Positions 37,737 to 46,747 of a DNA stretch of 64,000 nucleotides are shown in pieces. The position numbers and the translations under genes were made by a program. The notes below the pieces were generated by a model, which saw only the letters and a program-made list of their open reading frames with translations, was not told the DNA's origin and searched no databases. Position 1 is the first letter of the stretch. Each line of letters opens with the position of its first letter. The DNA is from Actinomyces haliotis (lineage in GTDB: Bacteria > Actinomycetota > Actinomycetes > Actinomycetales > Actinomycetaceae). The stretch covers positions 1 through 64,000 of the forward strand of contig NZ_JACWNA010000009.1 in NCBI RefSeq assembly GCF_015355765.1, given 5' to 3'.

Positions 37737-38595
37737 GGCGACCGGCCGGGGCCCCGCCCGCTCCAGCAGCCTCCTTCGCGTCCACGTCCCGGCGAGCGCC
37801 CCGAGGGGGCTGCCTCCCCTCGCGCCGCGCCCGGCGTGGCTCTACCTGCCTCCGGCGCACCCGGGCACCGGGGCACGGCCCATCCCGCTCGGAGCCGAGG
37901 AGGGGCTGCCCGTCCTGGTCCTCATGTCCGGGCAGCCGGGCTCGCCCGAGGACTGGGTGTCCCGCGGCGACCTCGCGACGACGATGGACTCGCTCGCCGT
38001 CCGCTACGGCGGGCGGGCGCCGATCGTCCTCGTCGTCGACCAGCTCGGGTCGCCGTGGCGCAACCCGCTCGGATCGGACACGCCGAGGGGCGGCGCCGCC
38101 GCGACGTACCTCGAGCGGGACGTGCCGACGTGGCTGCGCGAGCACACGGCCGTGAGCGCGGACCCCGCCCGCTGGGCGATCGGAGGCGTCTCCAACGGCG
38201 CCACCTGCGCCCTCCAGGTCATCGCCCGGCGTCGGGCGCCCTTCCGCACGTTCCTCGCGATGAGCGCCCAGGTGCGCCCCGCGCTCGAGCCACCGGTCCT
38301 GACCGTGCCGATCGGTTTCGGCGGGGACCGGGAGGCCTTCGAGGCGAACGACCCCCTCAGCCTCTGGGACGCGGCCGCCCCGGGTGCCTACGACGGCGTC
38401 GCGGGGATCCTGTCCGCAGGGCGATCCGACCGCCGGTACGCGCCGTCGGTGTCGACGCTCGCCCACGGCGCGGGCGCTGCGGGCATCGAGGTCTCGACCC
38501 GCACGTACACCGGCGGGCACGAGTGGTCCGTGTGGTCGCGGGCCCTCGCCGACCAGGCCGACTGGCTGGCGGGGAGGCTCAGGCTGGGGAGCTGA
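37729..38595 (+). CDS. Esterase family protein (esterase D/antigen 85-like fold)
   Basis: A 288-residue alpha/beta hydrolase of the putative-esterase family. The serine elbow is AIGGVSNGATCAL (Ser about residue 154), with a C-terminal HEWSVWSRAL segment holding the His. Its GTG start overlaps the MprF-like stop by eight bases, indicating joint function. In corynebacteria esterases accompany aminoacyl-lipid synthases, so a role in turnover of the modified lipid is a reasonable inference. No signal peptide is evident. Confidence 0.8.
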   Translation: MTEATGRGPARSSSLLRVHVPASAPRGLPPLAPRPAWLYLPPAHPGTGARPIPLGAEEGLPVLVLMSGQPGSPEDWVSRGDLATTMDSLAVRYGGRAPIVLVVDQLGSPWRNPLGSDTPRGGAAATYLERDVPTWLREHTAVSADPARWAIGGVSNGATCALQVIARRRAPFRTFLAMSAQVRPALEPPVLTVPIGFGGDREAFEANDPLSLWDAAAPGAYDGVAGILSAGRSDRRYAPSVSTLAHGAGAAGIEVSTRTYTGGHEWSVWSRALADQADWLAGRLRLGS

Positions 38596-38648
38596 GCGTC
38601 CCCGTCCACGTCCGGCGGCACCGACGGGCCCCGACTCCGTTCCCGGCG

Positions 38649-38670
38649 GGTGAGCCGCCCACGGCTCACC
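38649..38670. terminator. Hairpin between esterase and transglutaminase genes
   Basis: GGTGAGCCG / CGGCTCACC nine-base stem with a four-base loop between convergent genes; a modest bidirectional terminator candidate. Confidence 0.6.
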
Positions 38671-38713
38671 ACCGTCGCCCAGGGGCTCCTCCACGGCGGT
38701 CCAGCGGGCGCGC

Positions 38714-41134
38714 TCAGCCGCGCGCGGAGGGCGGGGCCTGCCGCCGCTCGCGCGGCGCGACGGCGAGGCCCCGCGGCGCGAGACGGCCGAGAGCCCGGCG
38801 CGGGGCGGTCACGGTCGAGCGCAGCGCGGTGACGGCCTCCTCGAGGTTTCCAGCGACGTCGTCGCTCTCCGCACCACCTCCGCGGTAGTGCTCCTCGGTG
38901 ACCGAGCGGGCCAGGCGGGCCGCCGCGCCCGCCGCACCGGGCACCGCCGCACCGAGCGCCTCGGCGGCCGCCTCCGGGGTCTGGGCGCGCAGGGGCGTCC
39001 GGCCGGTGAGGACCCCGAGGTCCCGCGCCTCGGCGAGGAGCTCGCGCCACGCGGAGCGGGCCGGTCGTGGCCCGCTCCGGGCCCGGCGTCGTCGGGCGCG
39101 TCGCTCCGCCTCGCGCACCGCGGCGGGCAGGAGCAGGACGAGGGCGGTGAGCAGGATCCTCCCCAGGTCGCGCAGGAGGGGCCACGGGTCTCCCGAGCGC
39201 TCCCCGTCGGCACCTGCGGGCGTCGCCGCCGCGGCCGCCGCTGTCGCCGAGGTGGTGGCGGCCGCGCTCGCCGTCGGCTCAGGGGCGGTGGCGCTCGGCG
39301 TGGGCGTCGGCCCGGCGACGGTCGCGTCGGCCTGGTCGGCGCGGGCCCCGGCGCCGCCGGGGGTCGGCTCGAAGGCCGTCCAGCCCTGTCCGGCGAGCCA
39401 GACCTCGGGCCAGGCGTGCAGCTCGCGGCCGGTGACGTCCGTGCCCGCGCCGTCGGAGCGGGTCGCGTAGCCGACGGCGATGCGGGTGGGCAGTCCGAGG
39501 CTGCGGGCCATGAGGGTGAAGGTCGCGGCGTAGTGGACGCAGTAGCCCGAGCGGTCCCTGAGGAAGGCGCGCACGGTGTCCATGGGCGAGCCGCCCGCGC
39601 CGTCGAAGGAGCCGGGTGCGGACTCGTCGTAGGCGAAGCCGTTGCCGTGGAACCAGTCGGCCAGGGCGATCGCCTCGGAGGCGGGGTCGCCGGCACCCGC
39701 GGCGGCGACGACCGACCGCGCCTGCGCGGAGACCTCGGGCGGGAGGTCGGAGGGGAGGGCGGTGTAGGGGGTGAGGGCCTCGGCGCTCGGGGTGGCCGCC
39801 GCCGGGCGCTGCGCCGTCCGCTCCTGGCCCGCCAGGCTCGTCCAGCCGAGCACGGTGTAGGACGCGCCGCGCTCGAGCGGCTCGGCGGTGGTGAGGGCGG
39901 TGCTCGTCCCGGTCACCCAGCTCCAGTCCCTCGTCCGGGTGCCGGAGGCGTCGGTGACGAGGACCGTCGACTGGAGCCCGGGCAGCCGGTCGCTGGCCAG
40001 GGCGACGTCGGTGACGCGCAGGCGCTCGAGGCCGGCGCCGGTCGGGTCGGCGCCGGCCGCGGCGAGCGCGCCTCCGGCCGTGAGCGCTCCGTCGCCCGCC
40101 GGGTCCTGGAGCGAGTCCGCGCTCGTGCCGCCCGTCGTGTCGAGGGGCTGCCAGGTGGTGCCGTCGAGGTCGCGGATGACGGCGAGCGTGAGCCGCAGCG
40201 AGCGGCGGGCGGGAGCGCCGTCGGTCTCGTCGGTGTAGCGCAGGACCGTGCGGTCGTCCCCGCTGACGAGGTCGTGGCCGAGGGTGAGGGTCGGGTCGGC
40301 GCTCGTCGAGCCGCCGCGGACCTGGCCGGGTGCCACGACGACCGCCTCGGGGACGACGGGCAGGAGGAGGGTGGTCAGTCCGAGGGCGAGGCCGACGGCG
40401 AGGAGGCGCCCGCCTGCTGACCGGAGGGCGAGGAGAGCGCTGCGACTCCGGGGGGCGGGGCGGGAGCGCGAGGGGCTCCGGCGCGGCGCCCCCGTCACGA
40501 TGAGGAGGAGGACGCAGACGGCCAGCAGCACCACGGTGCGGCCGGGGGCACTGCGGGCGGCGAGCACGGGCGGCGCGAGGAGGGCCAGACCGGGGACGAG
40601 CGCGGTGCCTCCGACCTGGTCGGCGCCGCCGGCGGACATGAGGGCGCAGGACCAGCCCAGGAGCAGGCAGGCGGCGAGGACGACCACCTCGAAGGGGCCG
40701 GTCACGGTCATGGGCGGGACGGTGCGGCGGGCGAGCCCGCCGGCGTCCTGGAGCGCGGAGCCCGGGTCGGTGAGCCAGGGTCCCAGCCCGCCGCCTCCGT
40801 GGGCGATGAGGAGGGTGCCGACGACGCCGGCGAGGAGCCCGAGCAGGACGCCGGTCAGGGGACGGCGGGGTACGAGGGTGCGGGCGGCCCCGGGGACGAC
40901 CAGCGCGAGGGCGACGACCGTGAGAGCGTGCCCCTGCCAGGGGCCCGCGGCGAGGACGGGGGTGAGGGCACCGAGGGCGAGGGTCCAGGCCGCCAGGACG
41001 ATGAGGGCGGCGGCGAGCGGTTGCCAGCGTGCGGGGGCGGCGTCGAGGGGCGTCTCCACGGGGCGGGGGCCGCGGTGGCGACGCGGCCGGGCGCCTCGAC
41101 CTGACCGGGTGACGGCGGGCTCGTGGGCGGTCAC
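38714..41134 (-). CDS. Transglutaminase-like membrane protein (DUF3488/DUF4129 type)
   Basis: An 806-residue protein: about six N-terminal helices, a transglutaminase-like domain exposed outside (about 470-610), another helix around 675 and a cytoplasmic C-terminal domain. The catalytic triad is complete: Cys in RSGYCVHYAATF, His in RELHAWPEVWL and Asp/Glu region in GWTAFEPTPGG. A Thr/Ala/Pro stretch links domain and last helix. It is the third gene of the MoxR-DUF58-transglutaminase unit, overlapping DUF58 by GTGA. The substrate in this widespread actinobacterial locus is unknown; cell-envelope modification is suspected. Confidence 0.87.
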   Translation of the reverse strand: MTAHEPAVTRSGRGARPRRHRGPRPVETPLDAAPARWQPLAAALIVLAAWTLALGALTPVLAAGPWQGHALTVVALALVVPGAARTLVPRRPLTGVLLGLLAGVVGTLLIAHGGGGLGPWLTDPGSALQDAGGLARRTVPPMTVTGPFEVVVLAACLLLGWSCALMSAGGADQVGGTALVPGLALLAPPVLAARSAPGRTVVLLAVCVLLLIVTGAPRRSPSRSRPAPRSRSALLALRSAGGRLLAVGLALGLTTLLLPVVPEAVVVAPGQVRGGSTSADPTLTLGHDLVSGDDRTVLRYTDETDGAPARRSLRLTLAVIRDLDGTTWQPLDTTGGTSADSLQDPAGDGALTAGGALAAAGADPTGAGLERLRVTDVALASDRLPGLQSTVLVTDASGTRTRDWSWVTGTSTALTTAEPLERGASYTVLGWTSLAGQERTAQRPAAATPSAEALTPYTALPSDLPPEVSAQARSVVAAAGAGDPASEAIALADWFHGNGFAYDESAPGSFDGAGGSPMDTVRAFLRDRSGYCVHYAATFTLMARSLGLPTRIAVGYATRSDGAGTDVTGRELHAWPEVWLAGQGWTAFEPTPGGAGARADQADATVAGPTPTPSATAPEPTASAAATTSATAAAAAATPAGADGERSGDPWPLLRDLGRILLTALVLLLPAAVREAERRARRRRARSGPRPARSAWRELLAEARDLGVLTGRTPLRAQTPEAAAEALGAAVPGAAGAAARLARSVTEEHYRGGGAESDDVAGNLEEAVTALRSTVTAPRRALGRLAPRGLAVAPRERRQAPPSARG

Positions 41135-42489
41135 GGCCGCGTCCCCTCATCGAGGTGGAGGGCGCCGTCGTGCACGCGCACGAGGAGCGCCGCGCAGCGC
41201 TCGGCGGCGCCTGCAGAGGGGCCGCCGACGCCGGTGATGAGGAGGTCCACGACCTCGCCCGGCCCGCCCGGGACACGGACGTCGCCGTGGGCCCCGTCGC
41301 CTCCGACGGTCGCCAGGCCGGCGGTAGGTCCCGAGCGCGCGTCCGCGTCCTCATCCGAGCGCGGGAGGAGCGCCAGGATCCTGCGGGCCGTGACGTCGTC
41401 GACCGGGACGCCGTCGACGACGAGCTGGACGCTCACGCCCGAGCCGGTGAGCTCGGCCAGGAGCGAGGAGGCCAGCCGGATGGCGCGCTCCCGGTCCCGG
41501 GCAGGTCCGTCGTGGCCCCGGGTGCCAGGGTCCTCGTCCACCTGGGAGCCTCCGCGGCCGGCAGGCGGGCGGGCGGCGGTCCTCGGGCCCGTCCGGTGGT
41601 GGTGAGCGTCCGAGCGACCTCGGTACGCGGCCGGAGCGGTGTCGAGGGCGATGACGGCGCGCGGACCCGCCTCGTCCTCGTGCTCGGTGACGAGGAGGGA
41701 GTCGGTGCGGGCGGACTGGCGCCAGTGGATCGTGGCGAGGGGGTCGCCGGGCCGGTACGGGCGAAGGTCGCCGCTGGCCGTACCCCCACGCGATCGCGGC
41801 GCGGCGAGGGCGCCCTCGGAGCGCGCGCGGGAGACGACGGCGCTGAGCACCTCGGACGGGACCGTGAGGGGCCGGGGCAGGACGATCGTCTCGGTGCTCG
41901 CGCGCAGGCCGCGGCTCCCTCGGGCCAGGCCGAGGGGCTCGGTGACGCTGAGCCGGCGGGCGCTGACGGTGAGGACGCCCCGCTCCTGAGGGTCGAGGCC
42001 GAGGCGGGCGGCGCCGTCCAGGGACGGGGTGCACCGGCCGGTTGGTGCGCTCACGTGCGCCGTCCCGCCGGTGCGCCAGGTGACCGCGTGGGGCACGCCG
42101 AACGGGACGTGCGTCGACAGGGTCCAGGTGACGCCGTGCCCGGCGAGCGCCTCCTCCGGGCCGAGGACGGCGCCGGCGGCTGAGGCGAGCGCGGCCTCAC
42201 CCCAGGCGGTGACGAGGGCGATCGCGAGGACGCTGCCGAGGAGGATCCCGGCGTCCGTGACGAGCCCCGCGCCGACCAGGCGGCTGCCGAGGAGGTGCCC
42301 CGCGAGACCGAGCGAGACGGCGAGGGCGAGGAGCCACCAGCCCGTCGTCGTCGGCAGGACCCATGACCCGCCCCGTGTCCCGCCCCGCGACCGGTCCCGG
42401 GACCCACCGCGCTGCACCGCACGGTCCTGCGCTCCTCCACGGGCTCGCCGCCGGGTCGGACGGGCCGGGAGCGGATCCGCCCCGCTCAC
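41131..42489 (-). CDS. DUF58 domain protein
   Basis: A 452-residue membrane-associated protein. After an Arg-rich N-terminus come two helices (WLLALAVSLGLAGHLLGS, ILLGSVLAIALVTAW), a beta-rich extracytoplasmic-type part, then the DUF58 signature (GDLRPYRPGDPLATIHWRQS) and a VWA-like ending interrupted by an insertion of about 45 His/Arg/Pro-rich residues. GTG start overlapping the moxR stop. DUF58 proteins are invariable partners of MoxR ATPases. Confidence 0.85.
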   Translation of the reverse strand: MSGADPLPARPTRRRARGGAQDRAVQRGGSRDRSRGGTRGGSWVLPTTTGWWLLALAVSLGLAGHLLGSRLVGAGLVTDAGILLGSVLAIALVTAWGEAALASAAGAVLGPEEALAGHGVTWTLSTHVPFGVPHAVTWRTGGTAHVSAPTGRCTPSLDGAARLGLDPQERGVLTVSARRLSVTEPLGLARGSRGLRASTETIVLPRPLTVPSEVLSAVVSRARSEGALAAPRSRGGTASGDLRPYRPGDPLATIHWRQSARTDSLLVTEHEDEAGPRAVIALDTAPAAYRGRSDAHHHRTGPRTAARPPAGRGGSQVDEDPGTRGHDGPARDRERAIRLASSLLAELTGSGVSVQLVVDGVPVDDVTARRILALLPRSDEDADARSGPTAGLATVGGDGAHGDVRVPGGPGEVVDLLITGVGGPSAGAAERCAALLVRVHDGALHLDEGTRP

Positions 42490-43490
42490 CGCCGTCCCGG
42501 GACCCCGGTCGTGGCGACGACGCGCTCGAGGGCGACGGCTGCGGCCTCGTGGGCCGCGGCGGCGCTCGCCCACCGCCCGGCGGGGAGCACGCGGTGCGTG
42601 AGGACGGGCGGGACGCAGCGGGCGACGTCGTCCGGGCTGACGAAGGCGCGTCCGTCCATCGCGGCGACGGCGCGGGCGAGGGCGAGGAGCTGGAGCCCCG
42701 CGCGGGGGCTGGCACCGAGCAAGAGCTCGTCGGTGGACCGCGTGGCGGCGACGAGGGCGACCGTGTAGCGCGCGGTCTCCTCGGGCACGCGCAGGCGGGC
42801 GACCTCGTGACGGGCCCGCCTGGCCTCGGTCTCTCCCGCGACGGGCCGCAGGTCCTCGAGGGGGTCGGAGTCGGCTCGGTCCAGGAGCATGGAGGCCTCG
42901 GCCTCGGCGTCCGGGTAGCCGAGCGCGAGGCGGGTCATGAAGCGGTCGCGCTGCGCCTCGGGGAGGCGGTAGGTGCCCTCCATGTCGAGGGGGTTCTGGG
43001 TGGCGAGGACGAGGAAGGGGTCGGGCAGGGGCAACGTGCGCCCCTCGACGCTCACGTGCCCCTCCCCCATGGCCTCGAGGAGGGCGGACTGTGTGCGCGG
43101 GGTGGCGCGGTTGATCTCGTCGGCGATGACGACGCCGGCGAAGACCGGGCCGGGGTGGAAGCGGAACTCGCGGGTGGTCTGGTCGTAGACGCTGACGCCG
43201 GTGACGTCGGCCGGGAGGAGGTCCGCGGTGAGCTGGATCCTGTTGACGGCGAGGTCGAGGCTGCGGGCCAGGGCGAGGGCGAGGGTCGTCTTGCCGACGC
43301 CGGGTACGTCCTCGACGAGAAGGTGCCCGCGCGCGAGGAAGGTGGCGACGGCGGTCCGGACCGCCTCCGGCTTCCCGACGACGACGCGCCCCACCTGCTC
43401 GGTGAGGGCGCGCCCCAGCTCCACGGCGGCCCGGGGCCCGGCGGGGTCTGCGGCGGAGCCGCTCGAGGCGGCGGGGACGGCGGGGCTCAT
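42486..43490 (-). CDS. MoxR-family AAA ATPase
   Basis: A 334-residue AAA+ ATPase. Walker A is EDVPGVGKTTLA, Walker B VVIADEINRA, and sensor 1 region LATQNPLDMEGTYRLPEAQ. MoxR ATPases act as chaperones that assemble or activate partner VWA/DUF58 proteins; the partner follows directly with a four-base overlap. ATG at 43490. Confidence 0.92.
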   Translation of the reverse strand: MSPAVPAASSGSAADPAGPRAAVELGRALTEQVGRVVVGKPEAVRTAVATFLARGHLLVEDVPGVGKTTLALALARSLDLAVNRIQLTADLLPADVTGVSVYDQTTREFRFHPGPVFAGVVIADEINRATPRTQSALLEAMGEGHVSVEGRTLPLPDPFLVLATQNPLDMEGTYRLPEAQRDRFMTRLALGYPDAEAEASMLLDRADSDPLEDLRPVAGETEARRARHEVARLRVPEETARYTVALVAATRSTDELLLGASPRAGLQLLALARAVAAMDGRAFVSPDDVARCVPPVLTHRVLPAGRWASAAAAHEAAAVALERVVATTGVPGRR

Positions 43491-43538
43491 GGTCGTGATT
43501 CTGGCACGGGCCCACGACGTCCTGGCGCCCCGGACGCG

Positions 43539-43578
43539 ACCGGTTCCCGGCCCCTCCTAGGAGGAACCGGGAACCGGT
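43539..43578. terminator. Near-palindromic 40-base hairpin downstream of ppdK, upstream of moxR
   Basis: ACCGGTTCCCGG / CCGGGAACCGGT arms enclose a second palindrome CCTCCTAGGAGG, giving an almost continuous 20-pair stem with two mismatches. It lies 70 bases beyond the ppdK stop and upstream of moxR, so it most likely terminates ppdK. Confidence 0.75.
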
Positions 43579-43649
43579 GCGGGTCGCGGTGCTCGGCTCA
43601 GCGCGGGCGGCGGGCGCCCGCGGGCCTCAGCCGAGCGGCGTCGTGCTCG

Positions 43650-46376
43650 TCACTCCTCGTCGTTCTTCTCCTCGGGGAAGAAGACGGCGGCGCGGCCGGC
43701 CTCGAGGCGGGCGACCGGGACGCGGAACGGGGAGCAGGACACGTAGTTGAGCCCGACCTGGTGGAAGAAGTCGATGGACTCCGGGTCACCGCCGTGCTCG
43801 CCGCAGACGCCCATCTTGAGGCCGGGTTTGGTCTTGCGACCGCGCTCGACGCCGAGCTCGACCATGCGGCCGACGCCTCGGGTGTCGATGGTCTCGAATG
43901 GGGACACGCCGAAGACGCCCTCCTCGAGGTACTCCTTGAAGAACGCCCCCTCGACGTCGTCGCGGGAGAAGCCCCACGTGGTCTGCGTGAGGTCGTTCGT
44001 GCCGTAGGAGAAGAAGTCGGCCTCCTCGGCGATGGTGTCCGCGGAGACGGCGGCGCGCGGCAGCTCGATCATGCAGCCGATCGGGAAGTCGAGCTTGTAG
44101 CCGGACTTGCCGGAGACCTCGGTGAGGACGGCCTCGGCGCGCTCACGAGCGATCTGGAGCTCACGGACGGAGCCGACGAGCGGGATCATGATCTCCGGGT
44201 GCGGGTCGCCGCCGGCCTTGAGGCGCTCGACGGCGGCCTCGGCGATGGCGCGGACCTGCAGCTCGATGAGGCCGGGCATCGTGAGCAGGAGGCGGACGCC
44301 TCGCAGGCCCAGCATCGGGTTGGCCTCGTGGTTGCGGCGGACGACGGAGAGCAGCTGCTCGTCAGCGGGGTCGAGCACGCCGTTGGCGCGGTCGACGGCC
44401 ACCTTGACGCTCATCTCGGTGAGGTCGGGGAGGAACTCGTGCAGCGGCGGGTCGATGAGGCGGACCACCATGGGCTTGCCGTTCATCGTCTCGAACATCT
44501 GGACGAAGTCGCCCTTCTGCAGCGGCAGGAGGGCCGCGAGCGCGTGCTCGCGCTCCTCGTCGCTCTCGGCGAGGATGAGGTTCTGGACGAACTGCTTGCG
44601 CTCACCGAGGAACATGTGCTCGGTACGGCACAGGCCGACGCCCTCGGCGCCGCGGTGGATCGCGTGGCGAGCGTCGTCGGGGGTGTCCGCGTTGGCGCGC
44701 ACGCCGAGGCGGCGGACCTTGTCGGCGTGGCGCATGAGGCGGTCCACGGAGGTGACGAGCTCGCGGGTGTCGACGTCGCCGGCGCGGTCGAGGGCCTCCT
44801 CGAGGCCGCGGCGCAGGTACGTCATGACGGGAGAGTCGGAGACGGCGACGTCGCCGAGGAAGACCTCACCGGTCTGGCCGTCGATGGCGATGACGTCCTC
44901 GCTGGTGAGGACGAGCTCGTCCTCGCGGCCCAGGACGCGGACGGTCTTGGCCTCGGCGTCGACCTCGAGCTGGTCGGCGCCGCAGACGCAGGTCTTGCCC
45001 ATGCCGCGCGCGACGACGGCCGCGTGGGAGGTCTTGCCGCCGCGGGCGGTGAGGACGCCGGCGGCCGCGACCATGCCGGGCAGGTCATCGGGGTTGGTCT
45101 CGCGACGCACGAGGATGACGGACTCGCCGGCCTCGGCGCGCTCGACGGCCTCGGCGTTGTCGAAGGCGATGTGGCCGACGGCGGCGCCCGGGGAGGCCGG
45201 GTTGGCGTTGGTGAGGAGCTCCTTGTCGGCGGAGGCCTCGAACTGCGGGAACATCAGCTGGGTGAGCTGGTCACCGGTGACGCGGGTGAGGGCCTCGTCC
45301 ATCGTGATGAGCTTCTCGTCGACCAGCTGGGTGGCGACGCGGAAGGCGGCGGCGGCGGTGCGCTTGCCGACGCGGGTCTGGAGGAGCCAGAGCTTGCCGC
45401 GCTCGATGGTGAACTCGATGTCGCAGAGGTCCCGGTAGTGGGTCTCGAGCTTGCGCATGGCGGCGCGCAGGTCGTCGTAGCTCTGACGGTCGATGTTCTT
45501 GAGGTCCGCGAGCGTGAGGGTGTTGCGGATGCCGGCCACGACGTCCTCGCCCTGGGCGTTGATGAGGTAGTCGCCGTAGACGCCGGAGCGGCCGGTGGAG
45601 GGGTCGCGGGTGAAGCACACGCCGGTGCCGGAGGTGTCGCCCATGTTGCCGAAGACCATGGTGCAGACGTTGACGGCGGTGCCGAGGTCGTGCGGGATCT
45701 TCTCGCGGCGACGGTAGATGTGGGCGCGCTCGGTGTTCCAGGAGCGGAAGACGGCCTCGGTGGCCATGTCGAGCTGGACGCGCGGGTCCTGGGGGAAGTC
45801 GAGGCCGGCCTGCTCGAGGACGACCGTCTTGTACTCGGCGACGAGCTCCTTGAGGGCGTCGACGTCCAGCTCGTAGTCGAGGCTGACGCCGCGGTCGGCC
45901 TTCTTGGCGTCGAGGGCGCGGGAGAAGTGCTCGCCGTCGATGTCGAGGACGGTCTTGCCGAACATCTGGATGAGGCGGCGGTAGGAGTCCCAGGCGAAGC
46001 GCTCGTCGGAGGCGGCGGCCGCGAGGCCCTCGACCGACTCGTCGTTGAGGCCGATGTTGAGGACGGTCTCCATCATGCCGGGCATGGAGAACTTGGCGCC
46101 GGAGCGCACGGACACGAGGAGCGGGTCCTCGGCGGCGCCGAGCTCGCGGCCGAGCTCCTCCTCGACCTCGCGCAGGGCGGTGGTGACCTGGGGGGCGAGC
46201 TCGTCGGGGACCTCGCCGTCGTGGAGGTAGGCCCGGCAGGCGTCGGTGGTGATGGTGAAGCCGGGGGGAACCGGGAGACCCAGGCGGGTCATCTCGGCGA
46301 GGTTCGCTCCCTTGCCGCCGAGGAGGTCCTTCTGGTCCTTGTCGCCCTCACTGAAGCGGTACACGTACTTGGGCAT
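43650..46376 (-). CDS. ppdK: Pyruvate, phosphate dikinase
   Basis: A 908-residue cytosolic enzyme interconverting pyruvate + ATP + Pi and PEP + AMP + PPi. Features: N-terminal ATP-grasp domain (KGANLAEMTRLGLPVPPGFT), the swivelling histidine domain GGKTSHAAVVARGMG with the phosphorylated His, and the C-terminal TIM-barrel with KMGVCGEHGG, which holds the catalytic Cys. With LutABC it would permit lactate carbon to reach PEP; in the opposite direction it supports PPi-linked glycolysis, known in Actinomyces. RBS GAGG precedes ATG 46376. A CRP-like palindrome lies 100 bases upstream. Confidence 0.96.
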   Translation of the reverse strand: MPKYVYRFSEGDKDQKDLLGGKGANLAEMTRLGLPVPPGFTITTDACRAYLHDGEVPDELAPQVTTALREVEEELGRELGAAEDPLLVSVRSGAKFSMPGMMETVLNIGLNDESVEGLAAAASDERFAWDSYRRLIQMFGKTVLDIDGEHFSRALDAKKADRGVSLDYELDVDALKELVAEYKTVVLEQAGLDFPQDPRVQLDMATEAVFRSWNTERAHIYRRREKIPHDLGTAVNVCTMVFGNMGDTSGTGVCFTRDPSTGRSGVYGDYLINAQGEDVVAGIRNTLTLADLKNIDRQSYDDLRAAMRKLETHYRDLCDIEFTIERGKLWLLQTRVGKRTAAAAFRVATQLVDEKLITMDEALTRVTGDQLTQLMFPQFEASADKELLTNANPASPGAAVGHIAFDNAEAVERAEAGESVILVRRETNPDDLPGMVAAAGVLTARGGKTSHAAVVARGMGKTCVCGADQLEVDAEAKTVRVLGREDELVLTSEDVIAIDGQTGEVFLGDVAVSDSPVMTYLRRGLEEALDRAGDVDTRELVTSVDRLMRHADKVRRLGVRANADTPDDARHAIHRGAEGVGLCRTEHMFLGERKQFVQNLILAESDEEREHALAALLPLQKGDFVQMFETMNGKPMVVRLIDPPLHEFLPDLTEMSVKVAVDRANGVLDPADEQLLSVVRRNHEANPMLGLRGVRLLLTMPGLIELQVRAIAEAAVERLKAGGDPHPEIMIPLVGSVRELQIARERAEAVLTEVSGKSGYKLDFPIGCMIELPRAAVSADTIAEEADFFSYGTNDLTQTTWGFSRDDVEGAFFKEYLEEGVFGVSPFETIDTRGVGRMVELGVERGRKTKPGLKMGVCGEHGGDPESIDFFHQVGLNYVSCSPFRVPVARLEAGRAAVFFPEEKNDEE

Positions 46377-46747
46377 CGTCGCCTCTTTCGCATTCCTTGT
46401 GACTCAAGGGGTGTGTGTTGTCGAGGCCCACACTACTGTGACGGTCGTCTAGGACCCAAACCACACCAACCACCTGGGTGATCCGTCTCACCGGGACGTG
46501 GGACCCTCGTCCTAACCGCGCCATGGCGCCGAAGATCGGACATCTGCGTCCCGTTCTGCGAGCCGCACGGCAGCGTCACCGTCGCGCCGCGACGGTCGTC
46601 CAGGACGACGGCCGAGACGCCGCCCTTGAAGTACGAGCGGGTCGACTCCATGACGCTGACGACGTCGACCTCCTCCTCGGGGCCGTCGGAGGGGAGACCG
46701 TCCGGCGCCCCGTTGACGGCTCGACGCGGGCTCGAGCCGTCGCGTGC
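46377..46747. other. ppdK upstream region containing a coding-like relic
   Basis: The right half (about 46560-46747, minus strand) is in the same frame as the upstream transporter gene beyond its stop and has strongly coding-like codon use (segments EEEVDVVSVMESTRSYFKGG and VSAVVLDDRRGATVTLP). I do not recognise the family. It may be the tail of an older gene or a small unannotated frame starting at 46651 without a good ribosome binding site. The left half is the ppdK promoter region. Confidence 0.4.
46477..46492. promoter_or_regulatory. CRP/GlxR-like site upstream of ppdK
   Basis: GGTGATCCGTCTCACC has symmetric GGTGA-N6-TCACC arms, resembling TGTGA-N6-TCACA with one change per arm. It is 100 bases before the ppdK start, a fitting place for carbon-source control. 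Confidence 0.5.

Noticed and set aside
42363-46481. Very long plus-strand open frame (over 1300 codons) opposite moxR, DUF58 and ppdK
   Set aside because: Composition is Gly/Leu/Asp/Val/Glu-rich without motifs and is antisense to clearly conserved genes; high GC removes stop codons from this frame.
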